Origin: Isoetes taiwanensis
Lineage: Eukaryota; Streptophyta; Lycopodiopsida; Isoetales; Isoetaceae
NCBI GenBank assembly: GCA_021234155.1
Contig: JAJEKV010000016.1
Coordinates: forward strand, 1,798,001 to 1,862,000
Direction of reading: 5' to 3'
Length of the DNA: 64,000 nt
Part shown: piece after piece, positions 22,004 through 33,900 of the stretch
Position numbering within the stretch: the stretch's first letter is position 1
How the letters are laid out: each line of letters begins with the position of its first letter
Notes under the pieces: generated by a model
What the model was told of the DNA's origin: nothing
What the model saw: the letters and a program-made list of their open reading frames with translations, nothing else
Databases searched by the model: none
Position numbers and translations under genes: made by a program

Positions 22004-25000
22004 ATGCGATTACCATATGATCTCACATTAGATGATGAAGGGCCGATTCTTATAGCAACCAGCGACATTGCGTGCCACGAAGAAGAGAAGCGGACGAGGT
22101 GCAGGTGGTATGTTGACCTTGCCAAGACAAATGGCAAGCTTCGACTTAACTCTCTTCTCGAGAAAAAGGGAAGCGGAGACAAGATGACCAAACAAAGGGA
22201 TCCTAATCTCTTGTGAGGAAAGGATGACACCAAGCGCAAATTGCTCTTGGAGATTACACATAAGCGGAAGAAAAGATGCGCTTTCGGACTTACTCCTTTG
22301 TAGAGGCTGCGCATACAAGGATACCTTCATGAGGGCCGGATGTGAATGGTGAGACATGTTTTAAGTATGGCTGGCCCATTAATGCTTGATTCGCCAATAT
22401 CTATTTGCCAAGGGGTTCTGGTGATGCGTAGAGGCATGTTCAATAAACCAGAGCACCAAGTCATTATTTGCAGCAAGCTAGGGAATTAGGTGACTTGAAA
22501 GCTTCTAGGAGGGTCCTAAATCTAGGGAAGGATGTTCTTCCTGCGGTTATCCGAAGGCATGGAGGCTTGTTTTTGAGAATGAATAGGGGCCGGGGGTGAG
22601 CATTTGGAGGCCATGAACAATTTGAATAAGTACTTCGACCATTATCCATTGGGTCTTAAGGAAACTTTTGCGATCCATGTGAAGTCCCTCATAGTTCACC
22701 AAGCTCCATTTATGTTAGCGGAAGATATAATCCGGCACATGCCATGGAGATTGTTGAGCATGATTAGTAATCGAGGTCAAATGCCTATGCGGCCCGGATG
22801 TGTTACCTTGGGATATGATCTCGAACAAACTGCTTTGTGAAGGGCCGAACCGAGGAGTTAATGTTAATGATAACATTAAATTACGTCATCATCGGCAGCC
22901 CGACGTGCATTTTGAGGCACAAAAGGCCCTCATCGGCGAGCCGAACAAAGCGAGGCCAAAGCGTGTTCTACAATCACTATGCATATAGGAGGTGTAGTCT
23001 CTTGGATACCAATACTTCACTGCTGATTTAGGTGAGATTAGTGCAACTTTGAATGAAATGGGGAAAACATTTCTATATAAAAGGTAACTAAGCGCATTAG
23101 GATGTTAGCATTTTAATATTCACGCCAGGCGTGCTTTCAATTCAATTAAATTCGCGTGGCATGGTTTCATTCCTAACTAATTCAAAACAATTCGCGCCGG
23201 TGCTTTCAAATCAAACTAATTGATTTGAAGCTTGCGCTTTAGCATCAAATATTTTGATTGCTTTGGCGTGGTGGTTTTGATTTGAAAGCATGCTGGCGTG
23301 AATTGTTTTGTTAAAACGCGCTGGCGTCAATTGGTTTGATTTGAAAGCACACGGCATGAATTCAATTGATTTGAAAGGGCGTCGGCGTGAATTCAATTGA
23401 TTTGAAAGCATGCGGCGTGAATTGCATTGTAACTTAATTCATTTCGCGCCCGGTGATTTTTCTTGATCAATTCTATTCAAAAAGCGCCAATTCAATTCTA
23501 TTCTATGATCTTGATTCAATGTACGTACTATTGCGGTCCATCACGTGGAACAAGCTGCGCCCGCCCGTCGGCCGATGGGTGGAATATATGGCGCCCATTA
23601 CCACCGAGGCGGCGGGTCAAAGTGCGAGGCATTCAAGCTCTTTGGAGGCGGACTTCATGCATGAACAATTATCTGAGGAGAAGAAAGAAGGCGCAAGAAA
23701 AACAAAGAAAAAGGTGGTGATGACATTGCAGATCATACGAAAACTCATCTAGCCGGTCATTACTACAGACTCATATATAAGATTGTCTTTTGTAAGGGAA
23801 GCGGTATGGCAAAAGTGGAATGAATTGGGGCGGCTTATGCACAAGGGGAAATTTGCTAGATACTATGGGTAGGGTGCCTCTGTTGATGTAAGCATCTCTT
23901 TGACTTGAATGTAGCGAGAGATGAAAGACTTCGGGGGCTAGGCGGCGATGAGACCATTTGGGTTTTAGACCGGTGCTTAAAGAAGGATGGAAGTGAGAGT
24001 CAGGTGGGTCCAAATTAGTGCTTTCACTAAGGATAGGATGTCGCCGTTTAGTCTTTGCCGACCATGTGAAGGATGTATGTACAATGAAGTCAGGTTGTAG
24101 AATTTGAGTTACAAAGGCTATCGTGAAATTGGATTCTTTGGACAAATACAAGGTCGATTAATGATGACATCAAAAGTTTGTATTACGGTCAAAGGACTTC
24201 CTAAAGAATTGGAAGGCTAAAATGCAAAACATAAGGAGACTCTACCCCTAAGGTACTCAGGAGTTGAGAAGAAAAGTTGCCCTTGTGAAGAAGATTTCTT
24301 TGGAGAAAAGACAGACAGCATCGATGATTAGGTCTCCATTGGGTACAAAGGTCTCTTGCGAATCAACTTCTTGCCTTAAAAATATATCACTCTTTTTGTG
24401 TTGGGCCAGGGTGGGGAGGAGATATGGGCATGAACGGAAGGACTACTCTGACTTCTTTACCATTTGTATAGGATTGACAAGCCGAGAGGTCCTTCACTAT
24501 TGTCATCGTTTGTCCTTACGGTGTGTCACATCATGCACTATCCGCTGCTCATGATCTGGAGTGCCTCAAAGTTATTAGGGAGGGATGCCTAATATATGAT
24601 GTTAAGGATAATGGTGCGAGCGAGCAGGCGGAAGATGGCACATGTGATCTTTATTATGATAGCCATCTTTGTCGGGCGAGGAATATGATATTGCTAAGAC
24701 CAAAGGGTGACAATAGCGGTGCATGGGAATGTTTTCTTCTAGATGATCGGACTTAAGAACTATATACTATCATACGGATCAGGATCGGTCGAGAGCGGGA
24801 TGAGTCGAGGAAGAGGATGAGGATGGGACCCCCTCCTAAGTGGTGAAATCAAATCGAGCTACAAACTAAGGAGAAGGGCCCTTAAATAAAAATAGATTTC
24901 CTAGTCTATGGCTGCTTACCTCGTGAGACATTTGCTCCAATTGATACAACTTTGCTTGGAGCTTCATGTTGGAGGTTATATTGCAGAGAGGCTCTTATGG

Positions 25001-25385
25001 GTGTTAAAAGATGTCCTTTGCTTTGTGAGTGATGAGCAGGCCAAAGACTTTCTTAAACCATTCCTCATGCATGTGCTTGCCAAATCTCCTAAAGGCCCTT
25101 ATGGCAACCTGAAATATTCAGCAATCAAAAAGTCTAAGTAGACTTGTCCAATTCAAAAAGTGGGCGATGGTTTTGGTGAGGGAACTAGTAATCTGTGACG
25201 ATAAGGAAAGCAATGACCAAATGGCTGCTAAACTGGCTGCTCAAAGTAATGTGATGAAGGCGAACTTAGGGAATATCCTTGCCTCCTTGAGGGGTGATGC
25301 AAGCAACAATAGAGTAGATTCACGGGTTAACAAGGATCTAATTGATAGGCCAGCAGAAAGTGAAGGCAACCAAAGGCAACTCTAG
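22004..25385 (+). other. Plus-strand coding traces, unrecognised
   Basis: Several plus-strand frames look coding: 22004-22216, 22604-22840 (contains KYFDHYPLGLKETFAIHVKS), 24523-24756 (contains GTCDLYYDSHLCRARNMILL), 24908-25141 and 25167-25385. They are separated by stops and frame changes. I do not recognise a domain. They may belong to the same decayed gene or element as the FCP1-like relic downstream. Confidence 0.3.
23118..23460. repeat. Degenerate ~30-40 bp minisatellite
   Basis: At least six units of the type GGCGTGAATTCAATTGATTT then GAAAGCATG, some in the opposite orientation. Units differ by small indels. GAATTCAATTGATTTGAAAG occurs twice exactly. Confidence 0.7.
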
Positions 25386-25648
25386 TGATTCCACGGGTTT
25401 GCCAAATGAATACTAAAATAATGTGGGTTGTGAAGGGCGTGGGGAACTAATAGAAAATACAATTCTAACGGTCGGAAAAACCGCGAAGATTAAGGGTGGC
25501 GAAGGGGAGAATGATCTTTGGCGGCCCGGTGAAAGCGAAGATGATAGGTATAACCTTGCCCTCTGAAATCGCTCCGCGGCGTGATTTAATTTAAATTTCC
25601 TTTGAATTAAATTGCACCAAGCGTGCTTTGATTATTTTTAGTTGTCAA

Positions 25649-25678
25649 AACCAAATCGCGTAGAAGCGCGATTTGGTT
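25649..25678. repeat. Perfect 12-bp-arm hairpin
   Basis: AACCAAATCGCG and CGCGATTTGGTT flank a 6-base loop TAGAAG. It is not followed by a T run, so it is not an obvious terminator. Confidence 0.7.
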
Positions 25679-25777
25679 AAGACTAACTCAAATCACGCTT
25701 GGCGTTTGTATTGTTTGTGTGATCGTATCTTCTTGACCCGGATACATGTTTGATGTTTAAACTTGCATTGTGTTTCT

Positions 25778-26397
25778 AAGAAGGTTGTGGTGTTCGACCC
25801 TAAGCGAGTCCTTTGCAAGACTTTTAAAAAATAAAGTGCCTAGAGATCAGTTTCATCGGACACACTGTAGAATCAAATACCAAGTGGATCTATCCGTGGC
25901 CGCACTTGAAGGAGATGCTAGATGAGGCATTCGGGTTATTTCGAGTTGGTATTTGGTCATCCATGGAACTAAGGAACATCAAGGATACTTTAGAGCCTTT
26001 GGGGAAATGCATAGACATTGGTTGATCTTTTGGGATCAGAACAAATGTGTGAAGTTCACTAATCCCAAGGATCCAACAGGCAAGCCTATCTTCATCAAAC
26101 ACTTGAGTAACATGATGGATGAACTTGGTATCGAGAATAAGGATGATATAATCATAGTGGATGATGATGCTCTCAAATGCTTCTACAATCAAAGCGAGGC
26201 CACTGAATCCACCATCTTACGATCCAAAAAACTTTACGTCAGATGATTTTCTGGTGAAGTTTGTGTCTATTATGAATAATTTGGCTATGGGAATGACGGT
26301 GGGTGAAGTGTTAGATTCATACCCAGAACTGGATAGAACGGCTGACATGGAACGACACCTTGTTAAATACGTGGAAAAACATGGATTGATCCCTTAA
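25778..26397 (+). pseudogene. FCP1/NIF-like HAD phosphatase relic
   Basis: Plus-strand segments line up in order with the FCP1-homology (NLI-interacting factor) fold. They are a motif-I-like KKVVVFDPKRVLCKTF at 25778, PHLKEMLDEAFGLFRVGIWS, then KDPTGKPIFIKHLSNMMDEL, GIENKDDIIIVDDDALKCFY, and PPSYDPKNFTSDDFLVKF to a stop at 26397. Active FCP1-like enzymes need a DxDxT/V nucleophile. Here the second Asp is missing (DPKRV). At least two frame changes are needed (near 26010 and 26205) and a stop interrupts the early part. This is a decayed gene copy. The original substrate is unknown. Confidence 0.55.
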
Positions 26398-26453
26398 TGT
26401 TTTATTGGAATATATGATATTTTTGTATGATATTTGTGCGTTGTATCGATAAA

Positions 26454-26700
26454 GGAGAGTATCGTTTCGAATAGACGAGGTAATATAATTATCAACGCAG
26501 AAACTTAGAGTCCAAAATTTCTCGAACCTCAAACTCTTCATGGTCACACATTGATAGAACTCTGTAATCTCTTGTCAGGAGCATTAATCAAGATTCTCGG
26601 CAGATTCCCATGTTCGGTCCCTCGGAGAGTATCCTTGCGAATCGACAAGGTAATACAACTGTCGACGCAAGAAATCTAGAGTATAAAATCTCTCGATCAT
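26454..26700. repeat. Direct repeat, ~72 bp units, period ~170 bp
   Basis: GGAGAGTATCGTTTCGAATA...TCTCGA at about 26454-26525 recurs as GGAGAGTATCCTTGCGAATC...TCTCGA at about 26624-26695. Confidence 0.65.
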
Positions 26701-26719
26701 CAATTTTTACTGTTGGAGA

Positions 26720-27755
26720 CGGCGGAAGAACATGACCCGGGAAGGAATTTAGTGTGTAGGGCTCAAATAGAGAAACCCAAAATACTGGATGTAGACGAAC
26801 AACTAAGGGTAGCTCGAGCTAGAATGCCACATTGCTGATCTGAGCCATGATCGATTAAGGACCAAGACAACGATAGTCAGTAAAGCTTGTTGCAGGGACG
26901 TGAGGTAGGAAGATCTCTACATAGAAGACGAGGTCACCATCATGAAATGTAGGAGCTTCCTGTCAATGTAAATCAGCCAGCTTGGCATAAAGTCCATGTT
27001 CTTGCAGCTTCTGAAGGACCTTCCAACCATGTTCTTCATGCTATGCTAGAGTCTTCGAATAGATTAGAATATCATCCATATAGATGATAACAAAGAGGTC
27101 TAATAAGTCCCGAAAGACATCTTTATCCATGTGTTGAAAGACTTCTGGCGCATTGATAAGGCTAAAAGGCATGACAATATACTCAAAATGACTGTAGCAA
27201 GTTCAAAAAGCTGCCTTCCAGTCATCACCTTCCCTGATCGGAATAGGATTATAGGCGCCTCAAAGATCAATTTTGGTGAAGTATCATGCGCCTTGTAGCC
27301 ATTCTAAGTAGCTCTGGAATCAGAAGAAGAGGATATCGATTGCACACAGTGATTTTATTAAGGTTACGGTGATCTACAACCAAGCACAAAAAACTGTGGC
27401 TCTTGGAGACAAAAAGGATGGGAGCCCCTGCAGGTGACTGAGAATGTCGGATAAACCCAGTCGCAAGATTCTCCTCGATATAGGCCTGCAAAAGCCTCTA
27501 GCTCTGTTATCGGCAAGTCATAGATAGGGCCATATGGTAGGGTCGTCCCTGGCTAGAGATCACTGGGGCAACATAGGGATGATGCTCCAGAAGCTTGATG
27601 GCTTTGATCTTGTCAAAAACATCGGCAAAATTCTTGTACTTATCAGTATAGGTCATGCTCAAGAAACTAAACATAATATCAAAATCATCAACACAAAAGA
27701 CCAACAGTTCTAGTGAGCCCATCGCTATTTTATATAAAATTCTAAAAGAATACAC
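26720..27755 (-). pseudogene. Ty3/gypsy reverse transcriptase remnant
   Basis: Minus-strand translation gives, in order, YKNFADVFDKIKAIKLLEHH, then [40 protein letters not shown], and the catalytic [11 protein letters not shown] (YMDD codons at 27071-27082). This is the order of the Ty3/gypsy (Metaviridae-type) polymerase palm. The frame is broken by many stops and shifts. Protease, RNase H and integrase parts and LTRs were not found, so it is a truncated fossil fragment. Confidence 0.8.
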
Positions 27756-29499
27756 TCATTCGTTATTATATGCTATTATATGGTGAGCACTCAATTTGTG
27801 TTTTTATTTTACTTCACCTTTAGCCATTCACAATTCCCCACCTTTGAGTATTCACACAATTAATAGTTATTGCACATAATTTTTTGTTGCACAAATCTTT
27901 TGGCATCCTAGATATTATTGTCACGTATACGATTCAATTGAAGCTTAGGAGTAAGGTTCATATGTGTGTGAGCCGTCAAACTTAGAAAGGAAACAAGAAA
28001 CAATTAAAGAAGTGTTACATTTGAAACTTCCAAATGTAACATATTATTGATATGATGAATGTTCGGCATATTGCTTGTTAAAATGCTTAATAAAAGAAAA
28101 AAGATGTAGATTGTGACTAGCATATAAGTGCTTCATGAATATAAAAATCATAAGATGGTCATATAGACGAAATGAATAAATAGTTACACTTTGTCTGCAA
28201 AGAGACAAAAGTTCTTCTAATTATGCAAAGGTCCCACAAATAAAGTTACCTCAAATTGGCCAAAATTTATGGACAGATACCTTCCAATAATGTTTATAAT
28301 TTGTTAACTGATATTTTATATTTTGGAAGCTATACAAGCTATGCAAGAGTCCAAGTAATGTGGGGTTACATTTGAGAAAGTTTTGAATGAAAAAGAACTA
28401 TACACTCTTTTATATATTTCAAAATATGGACCACATAATTATGGCCAAATCATAATATGCTAAAGACAACTAAGACATGGATGCAAGAAATGCATCCTTC
28501 AATAATAATATAACATCAACTTCTTTGTCTCTAAGGGGCCAATTCATTCCATAGAGTGATTTTCAGCATCTTATGTCATCTTTTGAGCATATTTGATCTG
28601 ATGGTTGTATATTTGATGTGACATTTTTACCTATTAGATTTTAGACTAAGGTGCATCCTAACCATCTTGAGATCTTAGCCATTTATACTAATCATGGGTA
28701 ATAGAAATATCCCAATTGGAAGAAATAAACGAAAACCTTTAATAGAATGTAGCCATTTAATGAAATATTTCCGTCCTAGAAAAAAGCCTGAACACGACAC
28801 TTGTGTTAGAAAAAATATCTAAAACTTAAAAAAAAGGGAGTAAAAGCTATGATTTCTTGCTCTGCAAGCAATTCCGGCAGACTACCTCAAGATTTTGATG
28901 TAGATCATGGTATTTGTGGTCTTGGGGTTTTGTTCAGGCCAGATTTGGCCGCACCCGTTGCAGAAAGGAAAGTGATGCTGTTTTTTTAAGCCATAGCCTG
29001 CCTTCTAAGTTCGCCCTATAATTTCAGGCTACGGAGTCATGCAACAACGGCACCCTAGCACCTTAAATATGTGGAGCACTCATAGGTTCAAACATGAATT
29101 CCTGGTTTGATGTTAAGGCAGGGATCTCATTGCACATCTACATGCATGTTCTTTGTCGGCAGTTTCAAAGGATGATAGATAAAATGCATAACGGGTAAGT
29201 AACCTGTACAATATGTAGATGGTTTAGGATTACATGGATGAGCTTTTTAATGGGTGAAACTCCGTAGGGATTGCTCTAGCAAAACGCCTATGGCTAAAAA
29301 CAAGCTGCTGAAGATTTTGAGGCCCCCTCCTTTCCAGATTAACCAGATTTTGAGGCTTGAAATTTTGCTCACAAACTGAGGAATTCGAATGAAAACTCCA
29401 ATTTAAGCTACAATCCTCTGTTTTGTCAACAACAGGAAGTATAAAGAGAAGGCCTGGACATGAAGCCTGTCGGCTATGATTTGTAAGGCCCAAGGCCCT
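27756..29499. other. Intergenic, no recognised gene
   Basis: AT-rich. GTGTTACATTTG/CAAATGTAACAT at about 28011-28041 is a 12-bp-arm hairpin. Nothing else is supported. Confidence 0.4.
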
Positions 29500-31387
29500 A
29501 ATTTGCGAGCCCCAAAACAGAGTTCTAGTTGATTCCCAGAGCAGAGTCCTCAGTTTACTCAGAGCAGAGCAGAACAGAGCCCTATGGTTGATTCCTAGAG
29601 TAGAGTAGAGCCCTCAGTTCACAGACTACTTTGTTGTTTAAAAAATGTATTTTGGATGGGTTATGACTCTGATGAAGTTCAAGCTTCTTTATATGCCACA
29701 ATAACATGGAAATACTTATTTGTTATTTCAGAAGTGCCACTTTGGTTTTCATGTTCATTCCTACAATGTCGATCCTTTTACTGTTTGCAGCTCATGGTTT
29801 GCAGGTTCAAGGTTTGTAGTTTTACGAAGGCCTGGAAGTATCAGATAGTTTTCTCCAGAGAACATGAGTTTTGTGCTTATTCGCTAAGTTAGACAAAAGA
29901 TCATGTTTTACGTGCTCTCATGTGGTTATGTTGGCATCCTGCTCCGGCAATCTCCTGCGTTCCTTGAAGAATCGATTGAGAGACTATATGATTGAGAGAT
30001 TATGTCATTAACTGACATTCACAGTCAATTGGCCTTGCCAAATAATACCATTCAACACAAAAATTTTGAAAGAGGAAGAAGATATTGGCCTTGCCAAATA
30101 ATACCATTGGGTATGAGAACTTTGAAAGAGGAGGCTCGTAGAAAGCATTTTGCTTATTTGATGAAGTTAACGATCTTGAATAAACTGATACAGTATGCAG
30201 AGAAACTTTAAATTATCTAAAGTCGTAAGACTAACTGGTTGAATTTGTTTATGGCATGCATATTATATTTAAGGCTTCCCTAATATTTGTTGACATTCTT
30301 CTATGCATTCCAATTAATTACCTACTAGCTAGATAATGCATTTTGAAGAACTATATCACTAGGCTGCTTGAAATGTTGCTACCAATCCATGAAAAGAATC
30401 TCCTTCGAAGAATTCCACTGCACTGTTTGTAGAATTCCGTTCAGCCTGTTGCCCAGAATTCCACCTCCCTGTTGCCCAGAATTTCACTGTAGAATTCTGC
30501 TCTGGATAATAGAATATTCTTTTGACCTTAATATTGATGGAAGATATTGGGTGTGACAAGATATCCGTAGTTGACAAGATTGGATTGTGTAAGGCCAGGA
30601 TAAATTTGTCAGAAACTCTAGCATCGCAGTCCCATTTCAAATGGCCTAGGCCATAAGAGCAGCATGTTACTACTTACTATCGCTATATTTTGTCATGTTT
30701 GTTTCCCTAATAAATCAAACAGAAAGCCATATAGACATGTTCATACTTCAATCTAGAACAGACAAAAACTGATATTGACATGTTCTAGGAAGGCAACATA
30801 GCAATTGGGGAAATTTGCTTACGTGATTGACATGTTCTAGGAAGGCAGCATAGCAATTGAGGAAAATTTGCTTAGGACATATAAAACTCTACACACAAAA
30901 ATCCTTTTTGGTTTTTTTGGCATGACCCCTTGCATTCTTTACATTCTTTATGAAGCATATAGCTTCAATATTATATATGTAATGTTGAAAACAATGTGTA
31001 TGTGAAATATTTTTTACATCCAATGTATTTCATACTTAGCTTATCGTGCATTCTCAACCATGGACGTTAATACTAGGCTCAACCTTCAAACGTTTCAAGC
31101 TGACAAAAATACTAGGTTTATCTAGGTTCAGCCTTTGTTTGAAGATGACAGCAAATTCTCAACAGCAGTCAGCCATCTCCACTTTGATGTCTCATGAACC
31201 TATGTTGATGTACACAGAAAACTTGTGTTTCGATCCATTTCTTGAAGTAGATTCTCATTATGGTAGAGGATACATGCTCATTGCAGACATATTTCGATGT
31301 ATGCATGTGGAAACAACATGATATGCTTTTCTTTCTTCTATTGGGTTTCACACCATTCCACAGATATACAAATACACCTTTACAGGA
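29500..31387. repeat. Intergenic region with four local duplications
   Basis: Tandem near-copies: AGAGCAGAG-type units at 29519-29620; TTGGCCTTGCCAAATAATAC at 30029 and 30085 (period 56); GTTGCCCAGAATT at about 30448 and 30471; TTGACATGTTCTAGGAAGGC at 30775 and 30827 (period 52). No gene recognised. A short plus frame at 31046-31321 has no known domain. Confidence 0.6.
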
Positions 31388-31446
31388 GTAAGTTGGGGAA
31401 GAAAAATGTTCGTGGCGGCCTTGGCCGCCGCGATAAATTTCTTGTA
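31388..31446 (-). repeat. GC-rich palindromic repeat, copy 1
   Basis: A near-palindrome (GTGGCGGCCTTGGCCGCCGC, about 31412-31431) is flanked by AAGAAAAATGTT on one side and ATAAATTTCTTGTA on the other. The 59-bp unit is repeated almost exactly in inverted orientation at 44683-44740, and half of it at 58771-58803. Confidence 0.85.
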
Positions 31447-31742
31447 TTTCTAAGGCTAAGAAGATTAACTTCTCCAAACAACCACCATCTTACACTTGGC
31501 ATAAAATTCCCTACCTCCCCAAGAAGGATGAAAGCAAAAAAATTATTAATCAGATATAAAAAGTACAAAATTTACATGTCTCATCTAACTGTGTAAGCAC
31601 AAAAAGATGCCACAAGAGCACGAGCCTGGAGCACAATGTACTTACTCTAGAATAGGAGACTAACGATAAGAATTAATTTGAAGATACTGAATTCAAATAT
31701 GTTCTATCATTTTTTACTCAAGGGAGGAACACTTGTAAGTTG

Positions 31743-33133
31743 TCAGTATCTTTTTCTAGGCCACCGTAATAATACCACGTGCAGATGAATAAATGCCCTA
31801 AAAAATGTGGCGTCGGTGACGCTACCATATCGACCATAGGAGCCAACCAAAACCAAGATGGAGTGCCCTCTATTTAGCTGTGGGCCATGCATTGGGATAG
31901 GACGCCAAGAGGATCCATCGACAATCCAATGCACTATTACACAAACCTTGTAGCCAGGACCATGTTGGCTAAACTTCTGGACAATAGAAAAAACATTGCT
32001 CAAGAGTCTCAACATCTGAAAGGCAGAGCGGGCATATTGCAGATATGCGAGGATCATAACAATGTCGGAATGCATTAACATGCAGGCACCTGTAGATAAC
32101 CTGCCACCAAAGTACAGAAACTTTATGGAGCAACTTATCCTAAAGCCATTGCCATGTATGATGCAGAGTGGGTTGTGGAACCTATAGGTGCCATCCATCT
32201 GGCAATGAGAGGGCATGTGGAGCTAAGAGAAGGCGATATACTGATTTGACAAAGTGTTTGCCTTTGTGAATATTTTCATGATAGTCCCAAGGCACCCTTT
32301 TGATAACACCAGCCTGCACTATAAAAGGCAAATTTTCTATGACCACCTTTCATATAGACACATCCCAACGGAAGAGCAGAAACTTTGCCTAAAATTCAGG
32401 CCAAGAGATTAGGCGACCGGCTTCATACCATGCTTGAATAGAGACATCTACAAGAATCCACTGTCTCTGCATGAGGGGGTGGACTGATACAACCAGTGGA
32501 GGTGCTGAAGGGTTTAAAGGCAATGGTGCCCACCACCATGGAGTCTCTAATAGGATGCGGATGGAAGAGCATGACCAAAAGAGGTATTTGACTGCATCCC
32601 ATGCTGTCAACAATCCATGCAGAAATGGAGAAGCATTTGAAAAAGGCCGCAGAGACTGAAATAATACTTAAGGTAAGACTAGTTTGACCGCCTTCTTGCC
32701 TAGAGGGATACAATGACCAAGAGCTTGTCTAAGAAGGCGTAAACCAGGAGAATTATCTTCACCATTCAGGAGTCTCCAGATGAACTTTGAGATAAGGATT
32801 TTATTTTGCAGTAAGAAGTCCATCATATCCAAACCACTTGCCCATTTTGGAAGCATGCATTTTGATCAAGCCACCTTGATCATAGCACCGTCTTCGGTAC
32901 CTGCCCATATAAAGTTCCGGACTGTTGCAATGAGCTCATGCACTTTGATTTGTGGGGCTAGCAATAAGGATGCCATATAGACATGGGTACTACTAAGGAC
33001 TGACTTGTTAATGCGACCCGCAAGAGACAACTTTGCCATGGACCACCAAAACAAGTGCTTCTCCAAACCCTTAATGATCTCCTCCCACGCAGCTCCAACA
33101 GTAACATGGATGCCAACTGGAATTTCCAACAAC
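31743..33133 (-). pseudogene. LINE B2 ORF2, post-palm and C-terminal part
   Basis: The minus strand at 32866-33132 encodes an open segment with GIHVTVGAAWEEIIKGLEKH, then SMAKLSLAGRINKSVLSSTH and LIATVRNFIWAGTEDGAMIK, the thumb region of plant L1 polymerases. It is followed at 32668-32856 by GLDMMDFLLQNKILISKFIW. Near 32040-32090 a Cys-rich zf-RVT-type end (CPLC...VETLEQCFFYCPE) is visible with frame changes. The reverse-transcriptase catalytic box is on the other side of the L1 insertion, near 43768. Confidence 0.75.
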
Positions 33134-33900
33134 GGTTCTAGTGCGGATGGGGAAGGAGAATGGGCGTCGCCTATTTTCTTGGATCTTTTGTCCTTTGCTC
33201 ACATTTTACTTTACAAAGCCATTTCTTGACTATTTTGTGAGAGGAAGTACTTTCTTTGATCTCTGAAGCAAAATTACGGTTGATTGATTCTTTGCCCTTG
33301 TAGAGGGGTAGCTCTAGGCAATTCTCATCGTTGCTAGGCTGCATTTTGAACACCAATTTCATACATTTATGAATTAGGCCTCTGCTTTTAATTCATCTTC
33401 CTATGGAAACAAAAGTTTTACAATTATCGAGGGAATCATCTAGAATTACTTGTGGATTCCTAAGGGGCTAAAGATCTCGAGAACTTTGGAACTCATTGAT
33501 TATACATAGGGTATTCCCACGAAGAGCTATTTACATCGAGTACTCCTTTGTCCCAAATACAGTTGAATTTGAAGTTGAAATCACCAATTCACGGTTGGAA
33601 GAATTTGTTGGATCGATTCGAAACTCCAATGAACATTCAGGGGTTCCTTTGTGATTGGACGCATTACAAAATTTCAGTTCAAATTTACTCTCGATTGAAT
33701 CATCTCAATTGTTGATCATTCCCCATAAGATCCTCGTTTTAGGCTGATCGTTCAAAGTGATGGCATGGTATGGCGGTCCGATCTCTTTTAGTTAAATTTC
33801 TTTCTTTCTAATGGTCTCTCACCCCTGTTTTCTCTTTTTCCCCTTTTTGACATTCAATTTTCTACATGTACTTTTGTTGTTTTTCCCTGAACATTACGCA

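Noticed and set aside
23118-23460. CRISPR array
   Set aside because: Units are irregular, change orientation and lack constant repeats with unique spacers. The context is plant nuclear DNA.
26720-27755. Complete Ty3/gypsy element with LTRs
   Set aside because: Only the reverse-transcriptase portion is visible. The repeat at 26454-26700 is too short and on one side only, so it is not a pair of LTRs.
31743-32216. 157-codon minus frame as a gene
   Set aside because: It lies in the wrong frame over the C-terminal part of LINE B2. The zf-RVT residues are in another frame.
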